Below, in pieces: positions 1 to 9,693 of a DNA stretch of 64,000 bases; the stretch's first letter is position 1; each line of letters starts with the position of its first letter. Below the pieces are notes generated by a model. The model saw only the letters and a program-made list of their open reading frames with translations. It searched no databases and was not told the DNA's origin. The DNA is from Oscillospiraceae bacterium (GTDB lineage Bacteria; Bacillota; Clostridia; Oscillospirales; Oscillospiraceae): assembly GCA_015067725.1 (NCBI GenBank), contig SVLX01000013.1, forward strand, positions 1-64,000, given 5' to 3'. Position numbers and translations under genes: made by a program.

Positions 1-49
1 TTCAGCGGTATTTTCCTATATTGAGGGCTATTTTGCCCCTAAATGCATG

Positions 50-86
50 AAAAAACCTCTCTTGTCTTGGTAGACAAAAGAGGTTT
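50..86 (-). terminator. Intrinsic terminator of the tRNA-Val gene
   Basis: A 14-bp stem with one mismatch (53-66 with 73-86) closes a 6-base loop. On the minus strand it is followed by a run of six T. It lies just 3' of the tRNA gene and would end its transcript. Confidence 0.85.
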
Positions 87-92
87 CTTTCG

Positions 93-169
93 TGGTGGAC
101 GATATAGGACTCGAACCTATGACCTTCCGCACGTCAAGCGGATGCTCTAGCCAGCTGAGCTAATCGTCC
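93..169 (-). tRNA. tRNA-Val, anticodon GAC
   Basis: Read on the minus strand this folds as a full cloverleaf of 77 nt. The 7-bp acceptor stem starts GGACGAT. The D-arm is GCTCAGCTGGCTAGAGC. The anticodon stem TCCGC/GCGGA holds the loop TTGACGT, so the anticodon is GAC (valine, codon GUC). The T-stem ATAGG/CCTAT holds the loop TTCGAGT. The 3' CCA is encoded (93-95). A consensus promoter lies upstream and a terminator downstream, so it is a single-gene unit. Confidence 0.95.
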
Positions 170-185
170 GTCAGGCAACAGTGGC

Positions 186-214
186 ATTATACACGATACC
201 GGCTGGTTTGTCAA
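186..214 (-). promoter_or_regulatory. Promoter of tRNA-Val
   Basis: On the minus strand there is a perfect TTGACA (209-214), a 17-base spacer and a perfect TATAAT (186-191), ending 17 bases before the tRNA 5' end. Strong consensus promoters of this kind are usual for stable RNA genes. Confidence 0.85.
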
Positions 215-244
215 GCACTTTTTTTAAAAATTTTGAAATTTCTT

Positions 245-280
245 GCTGGGGGTTACCGGACAAGGTAAATGCAACCGGGA
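245..280 (+). repeat. Copy 1 of a two-copy ~34-bp intergenic repeat
   Basis: The block ending caaggtaaatgcaaccggg (262-280) recurs almost exactly at 51957-51991. The copy here has only the left half of the hairpin found at the second site. The rest of the gap between the tRNA and the transporter (215-426) shows no gene. Confidence 0.5.
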
Positions 281-426
281 GAGCGTGACCGCCGCGTCTG
301 CAGCTTGCGCTTTCAGAAAAAGATACTGTTGCCACAGGGAGACGAAAACGGATACTTGTCAGCAATATGCCGGATGGGTATTGAAAAAGAGAATGGTTGC
401 CGCCCGGACTTCTTTGCCCCAAACCC

Positions 427-455
427 TTGCCTTTTTTTGCGCCATCTGGTAGAAT
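427..455 (+). promoter_or_regulatory. Promoter of the MFS transporter gene
   Basis: TTGCCT (427-432), 17 bases, TAGAAT (450-455). It lies about 48 bases before the GTG start codon. This is a moderate match to the vegetative consensus. Confidence 0.5.
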
Positions 456-502
456 AAGGGTACATTATGGGGAAAATCCCTGCGAAAGCGAGGTAAACCA
501 AC

Positions 503-1840
503 GTGAAGCTGAACTATAAGCGCACATTCCTCATTGGCCTGGCCTTCTTGTCCATCTCAGCTTTCTGGCAGATGTATGACGGCGTGATTCCCAAGATCCT
601 GACCAATGAGAATACCTTCAATCTGGGCGAGTCTGTGTCCGGTATTTTTATGGCCGCAGACAATATTCTGGCGCTGTTCCTGTTGCCGTTCTTTGGCGCG
701 GTCTCGGATAAGTGCCGCTCCCGCCTGGGGCGCAGAACCCCATTCATTCTTCTGGGTACGGTGTTGGCTGCGGTGCTGATGAATCTCCTGCCCCTGATTG
801 ATAACCGGAATGCTTCTGCCCCGGCGGGATATATGTTGCCGCTGTTCATTGGGGTGCTGTTGCTGTTGCTGGTATCCATGAGCATTTATCGCTCTCCGGC
901 GGTGGCGCTGATGCCTGATGTGACCCCCAAACCCCTGCGCTCCAAAGCCAATGCGGTCATTAACCTGATGGGTGCCGTGGGCGGCGTCCTCTATCTGGTC
1001 ATTACCATGTTCCTCTATCCCGATTCCAGGACGGAGGGACTGACCCATATTGATTATCAGCCCCTGTTCCTGTCCGTTGCGGGCATTATGATTTTGGCGG
1101 TGGCCGTTTTGCTCCTGACCATCCGGGAACCCAAACTGGCTGCGGAAAATACCGCTTATGAGGCGGCCCATCCGGAAGAAGATTTGACCCAGGATGACGG
1201 CAAGGGTAAGGAAGTCCTGCCCGGGCCGGTAAAGCGGAGCCTGTTTTTTGTTCTGCTGTCGGTTTCGCTGTGGTACCTGGGGTATAATGGCATCACCACC
1301 TGGTTCACCAAGTATGCCGAGCAGATGTGGAATATGGAGCTGGGTTCTGCCAGCCGCTGTCTGACCATTGCCACGGTGGGCGCCATTGCCACCTATCTCC
1401 CTGCGGGTATCGTGGCCTCCCGGGTGGGGCGGAAGAAGACCATCCTCTTTGGCGTTGGTCTGCTGTCTATGACCTTCCTGGCCTGCTTTGTCTATACCCT
1501 GTTTATGGATAGCTTCTCTCCGGTGCTGTATGTGTTCTTCGTGCTGGTGGGAATCGCCTGGGCAACCATCAATGTCAACAGCCTGCCCATGGTGGTGGAG
1601 ATGTGCAAGAAGTCTGATTTGGGTAAGTTTACCGGATATTACTATGCTTTCTCCATGTCTGCTCAGATTATTACCCCGGTGGTGGCGGGATGGCTGTTGG
1701 AGTATGTCAGCTATAAGGCGCTGTTCCCCTATGCCACCGTTGCGGTAGCTTTGGCCTTTGTTACCATGTCCATGGTGCGCCATGGCGACGGCAAGGTGGA
1801 GGTCCGGAAGGGTCTGGAGGCTTTTGCGGAGCTGGATTGA
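503..1840 (+). CDS. MFS transporter, GPH/SLC45-like sugar type
   Basis: A 445-residue membrane protein with about twelve hydrophobic segments. The early loop after the second helix reads SDKCRSRLGRRTPFI, the D-x-x-R-S-R-x-G-R-R-x-P form seen in sugar:cation symporters of the GPH and sucrose-transporter groups. A second MFS-type loop, ASRVGRKK, follows the seventh or eighth helix. The likely role is uptake or efflux of a sugar or glycoside; the substrate cannot be read from the sequence. The start is GTG at 503, the only candidate close to the promoter, with a weak purine-rich site before it. The gene stands alone, although the glycogen operon 2 kb away fits a carbohydrate role. Confidence 0.8.
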   Translation: MKLNYKRTFLIGLAFLSISAFWQMYDGVIPKILTNENTFNLGESVSGIFMAADNILALFLLPFFGAVSDKCRSRLGRRTPFILLGTVLAAVLMNLLPLIDNRNASAPAGYMLPLFIGVLLLLLVSMSIYRSPAVALMPDVTPKPLRSKANAVINLMGAVGGVLYLVITMFLYPDSRTEGLTHIDYQPLFLSVAGIMILAVAVLLLTIREPKLAAENTAYEAAHPEEDLTQDDGKGKEVLPGPVKRSLFFVLLSVSLWYLGYNGITTWFTKYAEQMWNMELGSASRCLTIATVGAIATYLPAGIVASRVGRKKTILFGVGLLSMTFLACFVYTLFMDSFSPVLYVFFVLVGIAWATINVNSLPMVVEMCKKSDLGKFTGYYYAFSMSAQIITPVVAGWLLEYVSYKALFPYATVAVALAFVTMSMVRHGDGKVEVRKGLEAFAELD

Positions 1841-1926
1841 TGCGCAAAACTGCCTTCTCCGGATAGATATCTTTTTACAAGTGCTATCTTCCATTCCGCG
1901 CTGTGTATCGATTTAGATATAGTAAT

Positions 1927-1972
1927 CCCCCTATAATAGACTTTGGATATTTCCGTGGTCTATTTTAGGGGG
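1927..1972. terminator. Bidirectional terminator between convergent genes
   Basis: A 15-base arm (1927-1941) pairs with 1958-1972 through C5/G5 and A/T-rich steps. It lies between the converging transporter and phosphoesterase genes and can serve both. Confidence 0.7.
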
Positions 1973-2008
1973 ATCATATTATTTTTTCAGGTCGTCCGCT
2001 GCTTTTTC

Positions 2009-2875
2009 TTATGTTGCCGGGGAAATGTCCACAACCACCAGCTCCGGGTCATTGAATATCCGGGGCACAAAAATGCTGGAGCCCAATCCCCGGGAGACAA
2101 TCAGCACCCGCATACCGTCTTCGGCATAATGTACTCCCTCCGTCCAGCCGGGGAAGAATCCCTGATCCGGGGCAATAACCGCGCCGATCAGAGGCAGGCG
2201 AATCTGACCGCCGTGGGCATGACCGGCAAAGACACTGTCCACCCGCCAGAATTCCAGCGCATCCTTTTCCAGCCAGGATACCGGGCGGTGACAAAGCAGG
2301 AGGGTATAGCGATTGGTGTTCTGGAAATCCCGCAGAAAAACGTCGTCGGGATTTGCTGTACGCTCCGGGTCACAGTAGCCATAGATTCCGCCCACCCGGA
2401 GGCTTTGCCCCTTAAGGGTGATATCGGCATATTCCTTCTCCAGTACCCTTGCGCCGGTTTCGGTGTAGAGGGTATAGAGATCCGTGCCATTGCGCAGGTC
2501 ATAGGCTTCTTCGTGATTGCCCATGGAGACATAGACCGGGGCGATTTCGGTCAATGCGGCCAGCAGATCCAAAGAAATCTGTCTCTCCGGTCTGGAGCGG
2601 GTAACACAGTCTCCGGTGACGAAAATGAGATCCGGTTTCTGCAGCTCCACCTGCGCCAAAAGATGCCGGTTATCTTTGCCAAAAGACCGGTTGTGCAGGT
2701 CGGAGATATGGACAATCCGTATGCTCTCGGTCAGTTTTTCGGTATGAAGGGTATAATGGCTCACCGTCAGGGCAAATCTTCCCCGGAGCGCAGAGACCAA
2801 AAGTGTCAGAACCAAAAACAGAAACAAAATGCGAAACAGTTTCCGGAGGAGAGAAGATTTGTTGTGCCGGCGCAT
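2009..2875 (-). CDS. Membrane-anchored calcineurin-like phosphoesterase (YkuE type)
   Basis: A 288-residue protein with an N-terminal hydrophobic anchor (about residues 11-30) followed by a metallophosphoesterase domain. The metal-binding motifs appear in order: D59-x-H61 in HISDLH, the GD motif in VTGDCV, GNHE near 118, a late H in LCHRP, and GHAHGGQ near 217. The family uses a two-metal centre to hydrolyse phosphoesters. Relatives of this size act on the outer face of the membrane, some on lipid or undecaprenyl substrates, but the substrate here is unknown. The downstream hairpin at 1927-1972 ends the transcript. Confidence 0.85.
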   Translation of the reverse strand: MRRHNKSSLLRKLFRILFLFLVLTLLVSALRGRFALTVSHYTLHTEKLTESIRIVHISDLHNRSFGKDNRHLLAQVELQKPDLIFVTGDCVTRSRPERQISLDLLAALTEIAPVYVSMGNHEEAYDLRNGTDLYTLYTETGARVLEKEYADITLKGQSLRVGGIYGYCDPERTANPDDVFLRDFQNTNRYTLLLCHRPVSWLEKDALEFWRVDSVFAGHAHGGQIRLPLIGAVIAPDQGFFPGWTEGVHYAEDGMRVLIVSRGLGSSIFVPRIFNDPELVVVDISPAT

Positions 2876-3000
2876 AGAAACTCCTTATATAGCATTAGTA
2901 CGGGGTGGCAAAGACGGCGCAACGATGCCGGTGCGGAGTCCTGGGCGCCCACTCATTTGGCAGGTCAGTCTCCTGAGCGTCATTTTGCATTCACCTTAAC

Positions 3001-3044
3001 AAAACAAAAACAATTTTCCGCACAAGGAGACTCTGTGCGGAAAA
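3001..3044 (-). terminator. Intrinsic terminator downstream of the zinc-ribbon gene
   Basis: An 11-bp perfect stem (3014-3024 with 3034-3044). On the minus strand it is followed by a T-rich tract interrupted by G. It separates the zinc-ribbon gene from the phosphoesterase gene. Confidence 0.75.
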
Positions 3045-3074
3045 TATACAAAATCCTGGCGCGCGGAAGAAGTC

Positions 3075-3452
3075 TCATGTCTTCTTCACAAACCGCTCTT
3101 TGCACCGGGGGCAGGTAATGGCGATTTTTCCTTTGCCTTTTGGTACACGCACCATTTGTTTGCATTTGGGACAACGGAAATACCGGTTATAACGGTCTTT
3201 AAGCCGGTCCCGGAGCTGGAGATACCGACGGTTTTCCTCGTGGCGGGCGGGGATATTTTTAGACAGCATCCGGAAGACAATAATGCCCAGGGGAATATAG
3301 GTCAGCAGATTCAGCCACAGGCTGCCGGTAAACAGCACCACGATGGCCAGAAACAGATTCACATATAGCAACAGCATATTCAGTTGGTCCATTCCATACC
3401 GACCAGACAAAAACTGCCGCAGAGCCGCACCGATTCTCTTAAACATTGCCAT
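3075..3452 (-). CDS. Small membrane protein with C-terminal zinc ribbon
   Basis: A 125-residue protein with two hydrophobic segments (about residues 24-44 and 47-62), then a basic stretch, and a C-terminal ribbon of two CxxC pairs (FRCPKC and ITCPRC) separated by a short basic hairpin. The ribbon probably binds one zinc ion on the cytoplasmic side. The architecture (two TM plus zinc ribbon) is common in Clostridia, but no function is established that I can name. It is transcribed divergently from the glycogen operon, with 415 bases between them. Confidence 0.7.
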   Translation of the reverse strand: MAMFKRIGAALRQFLSGRYGMDQLNMLLLYVNLFLAIVVLFTGSLWLNLLTYIPLGIIVFRMLSKNIPARHEENRRYLQLRDRLKDRYNRYFRCPKCKQMVRVPKGKGKIAITCPRCKERFVKKT

Positions 3453-3770
3453 CCGTCCTTTCTGTGCCGTTTGGAGTTGTTGGTATCATTATAGACCAAA
3501 AAATAAAGATTGCAACGGCTTTTCCGCTTTGTTTACGAAAAATTAAAACTCACGGGAGCACAGTGGAGGAAATACCCCGTTTTGCCCTCACTTTTGGGCG
3601 GCTTTTGCAGAGCAGTCCCGGGTTTTTCTCCGTTTTTTCGTCTCAGGTGGCATACCTGGCGTTTTGTGCCACCACATCCGGGAGGGGACAGTCTTCGGAT
3701 GTTTCTTTCACAATCTACAAACTCCCCGCCCAGATTTTGAAAAAAACTGTGAATAATCGACGAAAAGGGA
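3453..3770. other. Intergenic stretch between zinc-ribbon gene and glgB
   Basis: No plausible gene is seen. The short reading frames here lack ribosome sites and family features. The stretch ends in the glgB promoter and probably also holds the divergent promoter of the zinc-ribbon gene, which I could not place. Confidence 0.4.
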
Positions 3771-3799
3771 TTGCAGTTTCCACGATTCAGTAGTATAAT
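3771..3799 (+). promoter_or_regulatory. Promoter of the glycogen operon
   Basis: TTGCAG (3771-3776), a 17-base spacer and a perfect TATAAT (3794-3799), 68 bases before glgB. This is the only strong promoter seen ahead of the glg genes. Confidence 0.8.
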
Positions 3800-3867
3800 A
3801 ACACCAACCCCTCTTTTCCACTGGAAAGAGCGGGCAAAACCCCAAGAGAATCGAGGCGAGTTGCCAC

Positions 3868-5763
3868 ATGGAGAAGAAAGTTGCAATCCTGATGGATGAA
3901 TTCGCGCGGGGCGTCTGCACCCGTGCTTATGAACTCATGGGCTGTCACAAGATTACCCGCCGCGGCAAAGCCGGTTATGTCTTCCGGGTCTGGGCACCCA
4001 ATGCCCAGCAAATCAACGTAGTGGCAGACTTCAATTACTGGGATACCGCCGACCTGCCCATGTCCCCCATCGGGGGCGGTATTTGGGAGGCCTTTACCAC
4101 CAGAGGATATGAGGGATGCCCCTATAAATACTATATCATCCGGTCCGATGGCTCCGGCGTCTATAAGGCAGACCCCTATGGTACCCGTGCCACCCCCCTG
4201 CCCGATACCTCCTCCGTCATCTTTACCGAAGACAGTTTCCCCTGGAGCGACGGCAAGTGGATGCGCGGAGCAAGGAAGAAACCCACGCTGGAGGCCCCTA
4301 TGCACATCTATGAAATGCATCTGGGTTCATGGCGGAGAAAAGAAGACGGCTCATGCTATACCTATGCCGAGTTGGCTGAGCAGTTGCCCCAATACCTGAA
4401 TGAGATGGGCTATACCCATGTGGAGTTTATGCCCCTGGCAGAGCATCCTTATGACCCCTCCTGGGGCTATCAGGTTACCGGTTATTATGCCCCCACGGCC
4501 CGCTATGGTCATCCCAATGGGCTGAAGATGCTGGTCAATGCCCTGCACAAAGCGGGAATCGGTGTCCTGCTGGATTGGGTACCGGCCCACTTCCCCAAAG
4601 ATGAGTATGGTCTTTATGAATTTGACGGCACTTGTTGTTATGAGGTGTCCGACCCCACCATGAATGAACACCCCGACTGGACCACCCGCATCTTTGACTT
4701 CGGTCGCTATGAGGTTAAGTCCTTTTTGGTGTCCAATGCGGTCTATTGGCTGGACAAGTTCCATATTGACGGTCTGCGGGTGGATGCGGTGTCCTCCATG
4801 CTGTATCTGGACTATAACCGGGCCAACTATAAGCCCAACCGCTACGGCGGCAGAGAGAATTTAGAGGCCATTGAATTCCTCAGAGCCACCAACCGGGCGG
4901 CCTTTGCTCTGCGCCCCGATGTTATTATGGTGGCAGAAGAAGCCACAACTTTCCCCCATATTACCAAACCGGACTTTGACGGCGGACTGGGCTTCCTCTT
5001 TAAGTGGAACATGGGCTGGATGAATGATACCCTCCGGTACATGAAGACCGACCCGATCTACCGGAAGTTTGAACACAATAAGCTGACCTTCTCGCTGACC
5101 TATGCCTTCTCGGAGAATTTTATCCTGCCCCTGAGCCATGACGAGGTGGTCCACGGCAAACTCTCCCTCATTGGGAAGATGCCCGGCCCCTATGACCAGA
5201 AATTTGACAATCTCCGGGCACTGTGGGGCTATATGATGACCCACCCCGGCAAGAAACTCACCTTCATGGGCAGTGAGATTGCCCAGTTCATCGAATGGCG
5301 GCATGGTGAGGCACTGGAGTGGAAACTGCTGGACTATGAGCGCCATCACCAGATGCAGCGATTTGTCCGGGATTTGAACCACTTCTATCTGTCCCATCCC
5401 CCGTTCTGGCAGAATGATTCAGGCTGGGAGGGATTCCAGTGGGTACAGCCCGATGCCGGGGACGACAATATCCTGGCCTTCCGGAGAATCGATAAGCGCA
5501 ACCGGGAGATATTGGTCATCTGCAATTTCTGCCCGGTACAGCGGCTGGATTACCGGTTGGGTGTCCCCAGACCCGGCTGTTACCGCCCGGTGCTGTCCAC
5601 CGCTGAGGTGCAATACGGCGGCACATGGACCTATATCCCCGGCGGCACGGCAGAGCGCGTCCCCTTCCGGGAATATAAATACTCCGCGCTGTTCAATATC
5701 CCGCCCATGTCTACCACGTTCTATGTCCGCCAGGCTCAGCATAAGCCCGCGGAAGAAGAATAA
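3868..5763 (+). CDS. glgB: 1,4-alpha-glucan branching enzyme
   Basis: A 631-residue GH13 enzyme that cuts alpha-1,4 chains and rejoins them as alpha-1,6 branches in glycogen. The N-terminal CBM48 domain (about 32-120) has the YVFRVWAPNA signature. The barrel carries the catalytic residues D306 in DGLRVDAV, E357 in VAEEAT and D425 in LSHDEV. A C-terminal beta domain follows. The length is normal for the short bacterial type with one N-terminal module. It is the first gene of glgBCDA, behind a consensus promoter. ATG 3868 is chosen because it starts the CBM48 region at the right distance. Confidence 0.95.
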   Translation: MEKKVAILMDEFARGVCTRAYELMGCHKITRRGKAGYVFRVWAPNAQQINVVADFNYWDTADLPMSPIGGGIWEAFTTRGYEGCPYKYYIIRSDGSGVYKADPYGTRATPLPDTSSVIFTEDSFPWSDGKWMRGARKKPTLEAPMHIYEMHLGSWRRKEDGSCYTYAELAEQLPQYLNEMGYTHVEFMPLAEHPYDPSWGYQVTGYYAPTARYGHPNGLKMLVNALHKAGIGVLLDWVPAHFPKDEYGLYEFDGTCCYEVSDPTMNEHPDWTTRIFDFGRYEVKSFLVSNAVYWLDKFHIDGLRVDAVSSMLYLDYNRANYKPNRYGGRENLEAIEFLRATNRAAFALRPDVIMVAEEATTFPHITKPDFDGGLGFLFKWNMGWMNDTLRYMKTDPIYRKFEHNKLTFSLTYAFSENFILPLSHDEVVHGKLSLIGKMPGPYDQKFDNLRALWGYMMTHPGKKLTFMGSEIAQFIEWRHGEALEWKLLDYERHHQMQRFVRDLNHFYLSHPPFWQNDSGWEGFQWVQPDAGDDNILAFRRIDKRNREILVICNFCPVQRLDYRLGVPRPGCYRPVLSTAEVQYGGTWTYIPGGTAERVPFREYKYSALFNIPPMSTTFYVRQAQHKPAEEE

Positions 5764-5832
5764 ACCCATCTTATTTTCCCCGGAGAGGTCCGGAGATTGA
5801 GATAATACAACCGAATGTAAGGAGTGGCAACC

Positions 5833-7020
5833 ATGTATTTTCAGAAAAAACGCTGTATAGCCATGCTTCTGGCCGGTGGTCAGGGCAGCCGCCTGAAGGT
5901 CTTGACGGAGAATACCGCCAAACCTGCCGTCCCCTTTGGCGGGAAGTACCGCATTATTGACTTCCCGCTGTCCAACTGCGTCAACTCTGACATCGATACC
6001 GTGGGCATCCTGACCCAGTATCAGCCGCTGGAGCTTAACGAGTATATTGGCAATGGCCAGCCCTGGGGTCTGAATAAATCCCACTGCTGCGCCCAGATTC
6101 TGCCCCCTTACGCCCGGAGCAAGAAGTCTGAATGGTACAAGGGCACGGCCAACGCCATTTATCAGAATATTCCCTTTATTGAGCGCTTCGACCCGGAGTA
6201 TGTGCTGATTCTCTCCGGTGACCACATCTATAAGATGGACTATGCCGCCATGATTGCCTTCCATGAGAAGACCGGCGCGGATTGCACCATCGCCGTCCGG
6301 GATGTCCCCCTGTCCGAAGCCAGCCGCTTCGGCATCATGAACACCTACGAAGATGGCACCATCTATGAATTTGAAGAAAAGCCTAAGCACCCCAAGTCCA
6401 CCAGTGCCTCCATGGGCATCTATGTCTTCAAATGGAGCATCCTGCGGCAGTTCCTGATTGCCGATGAAGAAGACCCCAATTCCAGCAATGATTTCGGCAA
6501 GAATGTGATTCCTGCCCTGCTCGCTTCCGGACATAAGCTGATGGCGTTTGCCTTTGACGGCTACTGGAAGGATGTTGGTACCATCGACTCTCTGTGGGAG
6601 GCCAATATGGAGCTTCTGGGCAAAGAACCCGCTTTCGACATCCGGGGCGATATCAACTCCCGGATTTATGCCCGGAACAATGCTCTCCCCCCCAGTTACA
6701 TCGATGTGGGTGCCGTCACCGCCAACAGCTTCATTGCTGAGGGCTCTGAGATTTATGGCACAGTCCGCCATTCCATCATCTCCACCGGCTGTTTCGTGGG
6801 CAAAGAGGCCATTGTGGAGGACTCCGTGGTCATGCCCGGCGTTACCATTGAATCCGGCGCCATTGTCCGCCATGCCATTCTGGGTGAGAACAGCCGCATC
6901 TGCCGGGGTGCAGTGGTGGGCGGCAAGTTCTCCCCGGACGAAAAGAAAGAGATCAGCGTCACCCAGAAGGGTGCCGTCATCGAGGCCAACGCCGTGCTGA
7001 AACCCGGCGAAATGGTATAA
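5833..7020 (+). CDS. glgC: Glucose-1-phosphate adenylyltransferase, catalytic subunit
   Basis: A 395-residue ADP-glucose pyrophosphorylase, which makes ADP-glucose from ATP and glucose-1-phosphate, the committed step of glycogen synthesis. The nucleotidyltransferase signature GGQGSRL is followed by the [15 protein letters not shown] segment. The sugar-phosphate site (EEKP) and a C-terminal left-handed beta-helix of hexapeptide repeats ([15 protein letters not shown] and onward) are present. An upstream GTG at 5824 is in frame but overlaps the ribosome site AAGGAG, so ATG 5833 is the better start. It is followed 13 bases later by glgD. Confidence 0.95.
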   Translation: MYFQKKRCIAMLLAGGQGSRLKVLTENTAKPAVPFGGKYRIIDFPLSNCVNSDIDTVGILTQYQPLELNEYIGNGQPWGLNKSHCCAQILPPYARSKKSEWYKGTANAIYQNIPFIERFDPEYVLILSGDHIYKMDYAAMIAFHEKTGADCTIAVRDVPLSEASRFGIMNTYEDGTIYEFEEKPKHPKSTSASMGIYVFKWSILRQFLIADEEDPNSSNDFGKNVIPALLASGHKLMAFAFDGYWKDVGTIDSLWEANMELLGKEPAFDIRGDINSRIYARNNALPPSYIDVGAVTANSFIAEGSEIYGTVRHSIISTGCFVGKEAIVEDSVVMPGVTIESGAIVRHAILGENSRICRGAVVGGKFSPDEKKEISVTQKGAVIEANAVLKPGEMV

Positions 7021-7033
7021 GGAGGTAGAAACC

Positions 7034-8152
7034 ATGACTGTTACCGGTATCATTTTTGCCAACATCTATGACAGCTCCCTGGGCGAGCTGACCAACAAGC
7101 GGACCATGGGGTCTCTGCCCTATGGCGGCCGCTATCGCCAGATTGACTTTGCCCTGTCCAATATGGCCACTTCCGGCATTCGTCAGCTTGGCATTATCTC
7201 CCGATATAACTATCAGTCCCTGATGAACCATGTGGGCTCCGGCGAGGAATGGAATCTGGAGCTGCAGGAGGGCGGTCTGGAATTCCTGACCCCCTATGCC
7301 ATGAGCGTCAATGCCAACTACCGGGGCAAAATGGAGGCACTGTACTATGCGCTGGGTCATCTGCTCCATGGTGCGCAGGATGGTTATGTGGTGCTGGCGG
7401 ACTCCGGCGTTCTGTACAACATCGATCTGACCAAGGTGGTCAGTGCCCACATTGCCAGCGGCAAGGACATCACCGTGGTCACCAAGGCCGGCGTTGCCAA
7501 CGGCAAGAAGCAACTGGATATGGCCATTCTCCCCGATGGTCAGGGTGGCTTCAGGGATGTAGCCGTGGACTATGCGGCTGACCCCAGTTATCTGGCTTCC
7601 ATGGGCCTGTTTGTCATCTCCCGCTCCCTGCTGATTCACTATGTGCAGGAGTGTGTTGCCCACAACCGCTTCCGGTTTGAGCGGGACTTTGTTCTGCAGG
7701 AATACAATGCCGGAAACCTGTCCATCAATGTCTACCAGTTTGAGGGCATGGTGCTGTACAATGAATCTCCTGCCGAATACTTCCGCAATAACCTGCTGCT
7801 GATTGACAAGGATGTGCGCCATGACCTGTTCAATGGCTGTCACTCCATCTATACCAAGGTCCGTGACCAGGTGCCTACCTATTATGGCGAGGGTTGCCGC
7901 ATTGACGATTGCATCGTGGCAGACGGCTGTATGTTGGAAGGTACAGCCACCAACAGTATCCTCTTCCGTGAGGTTCGGCTTGCCCCCGGCGCAACGGTGG
8001 ATTCCTGCGTCATCATGAACAGAGCCAACATTGGCGAGGGATGTGAGCTGCGCAACGTGATTCTGGACAAGGATGTCACTATCCGCCCCGGTACCAAGCT
8101 CATTGGATCTTCCTCTTACCCGGTCATCATTAAGCGGGGTGAAACCGTATGA
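7034..8152 (+). CDS. glgD: Glucose-1-phosphate adenylyltransferase, GlgD subunit
   Basis: A 372-residue paralogue of GlgC found in Firmicutes as the partner subunit of a GlgC/GlgD heterotetramer. The N-terminal fold is kept (GGRYRQIDFALSN), but the GGxGxRL pyrophosphate-binding loop is replaced by NIYDSSLGELTNKR. This suggests a regulatory rather than catalytic role, as known for GlgD of Geobacillus. The C-terminal beta-helix is present. A good ribosome site (AGGAGG) precedes ATG 7034. Its stop overlaps the glgA start by four bases (ATGA), which implies coupled translation. Confidence 0.93.
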   Translation: MTVTGIIFANIYDSSLGELTNKRTMGSLPYGGRYRQIDFALSNMATSGIRQLGIISRYNYQSLMNHVGSGEEWNLELQEGGLEFLTPYAMSVNANYRGKMEALYYALGHLLHGAQDGYVVLADSGVLYNIDLTKVVSAHIASGKDITVVTKAGVANGKKQLDMAILPDGQGGFRDVAVDYAADPSYLASMGLFVISRSLLIHYVQECVAHNRFRFERDFVLQEYNAGNLSINVYQFEGMVLYNESPAEYFRNNLLLIDKDVRHDLFNGCHSIYTKVRDQVPTYYGEGCRIDDCIVADGCMLEGTATNSILFREVRLAPGATVDSCVIMNRANIGEGCELRNVILDKDVTIRPGTKLIGSSSYPVIIKRGETV

Positions 8153-9582
8153 GAATCGCCATGGTTGCTTCTGAGGCTGCCCCCTATGCCAAATCCGGCG
8201 GTCTGGGTGATGTGATGCTGGGTCTGCCCAGTGAGCTCGCCCGCATCCCCGGCAATGAGGTCTGCCTGTTTTTGCCCTACTATAAGAAAATGAAGACCGA
8301 CGCCTCCTTCAAAACGGAGCTCTGCGCCCGGTTTACCGTCTCGCTGTCCTGGCGGCAGCAATATACCGCCCTGTACCGGCTGACCGATGAGACCCCCGGC
8401 TATCGGGTCTACTTCATCGACAACGAGTATTACTTCGGCCGGGACGGGCTCTATGGATTCCTGGACGACGGCGAGCGCTATGCCTATTTCTCCAAGGCCG
8501 TCCTGGATGCCATGACCGTGCTGGACTTTATCCCCGATGTGATTCAGTCCAATGACTGGCAGAGTGCCATGGTGCCGGTGTATCTGAACGCCATGTATCG
8601 CGCCGCCTTCCCCCAGACCAAGACCATCTTTACCATTCATAACATCGAGTATCAGGGTTGGGCCAATCCCGACTTCTTTGACAATGTTCTGGGTCTGCCG
8701 GGCAACTTCCGGGGGATTATGGATATGTCCGGCGGCGTAAATATGATGAAGGGTGCCATTGAGTGCGCTGACGCCGTTACCACTGTCTCGGAGACCTATG
8801 CCCAGGAGATTCGTTACCCCTACTATGCCCATGGTCTTGACGGTATTCTCTCCGCCAACTGGTTCAAGCTCACCGGCATCACCAATGGCGTGGATGTCCG
8901 TGTTTTTGACCCCGCCACCGATGCCACTCTGGTGCGCAACTACAACGCCGGAGACTATATTGGCGGCAAGGCGGTAAATAAAGCCTCTGTTCAGCGGGAG
9001 CTGGGTCTGCCTGTCCGCCCGGAAGTGCCGATGATGGCCATGATTACCCGCCTGGCCGGGCACAAGGGTCTGGACCTGCTGTGCTATGCCGCCAAAGCCA
9101 TTCTGGAGCAGGATGTCCAGCTCATCATTCTGGGCACCGGTGAACAGCGGTTTGAGAACTTCTTCCGGGCGCTGGCGCTGGAGTACCCCGAGAAAGTCTC
9201 CGCCCAAATTCGCTTTGACCTGAAACTGGCCAACCGAATTTATGCCGCCGCCGATATCTATCTCATGCCATCGAAGTCTGAGCCCTGCGGCCTGAGCCAG
9301 ATGAATGCCATGCGCTATGGTACTGTCCCCGTGGTCAATGCCACCGGCGGTCTGAAGGACACTGTCCCTCCGGTGAACAGCGACAATACCGAAGGTCTGG
9401 GCTTCACCTTCCAGAGCTACAACGGCGACGACTTCCGCAATGCCGTTGAGCGCTGTCTGAAGCTCTATACCGAAGATCCCGAGGGATGGGACATTCTGGT
9501 TCGCCGGGGAATGGGTACAGACTTCAGTTGGAAGAAACCGGCACAGAAGTATATGGATTTGTTCCACCGTCTGGTGGGCTGA
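8149..9582 (+). CDS. glgA: Glycogen synthase (ADP-glucose type)
   Basis: A 477-residue GT5 glycosyltransferase that transfers glucose from ADP-glucose to the growing alpha-1,4 chain. The N-terminal KSGGLGDV loop (K15) binds the nucleotide sugar. The linker HNIEYQG, the SNDWQSA segment and the C-terminal MPSKSEPCGLSQMNAMRYG region (with the E-x7-E type acid pair) are all present. The length is normal. It overlaps glgD by four bases and is followed by a hairpin at 9600-9630. Confidence 0.95.
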   Translation: MRIAMVASEAAPYAKSGGLGDVMLGLPSELARIPGNEVCLFLPYYKKMKTDASFKTELCARFTVSLSWRQQYTALYRLTDETPGYRVYFIDNEYYFGRDGLYGFLDDGERYAYFSKAVLDAMTVLDFIPDVIQSNDWQSAMVPVYLNAMYRAAFPQTKTIFTIHNIEYQGWANPDFFDNVLGLPGNFRGIMDMSGGVNMMKGAIECADAVTTVSETYAQEIRYPYYAHGLDGILSANWFKLTGITNGVDVRVFDPATDATLVRNYNAGDYIGGKAVNKASVQRELGLPVRPEVPMMAMITRLAGHKGLDLLCYAAKAILEQDVQLIILGTGEQRFENFFRALALEYPEKVSAQIRFDLKLANRIYAAADIYLMPSKSEPCGLSQMNAMRYGTVPVVNATGGLKDTVPPVNSDNTEGLGFTFQSYNGDDFRNAVERCLKLYTEDPEGWDILVRRGMGTDFSWKKPAQKYMDLFHRLVG

Positions 9583-9599
9583 TTCCTCAGGCAAATTCC

Positions 9600-9640
9600 G
9601 GGAGCCGGGAGAACCAAACTTCCGGCTCCCTTCCTTTTTG
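9600..9640 (+). terminator. Intrinsic terminator or attenuator between glgA and the amylase gene
   Basis: A GC-rich stem (gggagccgg with ccggctccc, 9600-9608 and 9622-9630) is followed by a T-rich tract (9631-9639). It would stop or reduce transcription into the downstream GH13 gene. Confidence 0.75.
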
Positions 9641-9693
9641 TCCCAACTCCGGTCAACAATCTCCGGATAAACAACTACCAAGGAGCCAAAACC

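Noticed and set aside
5824..5835. GTG 5824 as the glgC start
   Set aside because: It overlaps the ribosome site AAGGAG that serves ATG 5833.
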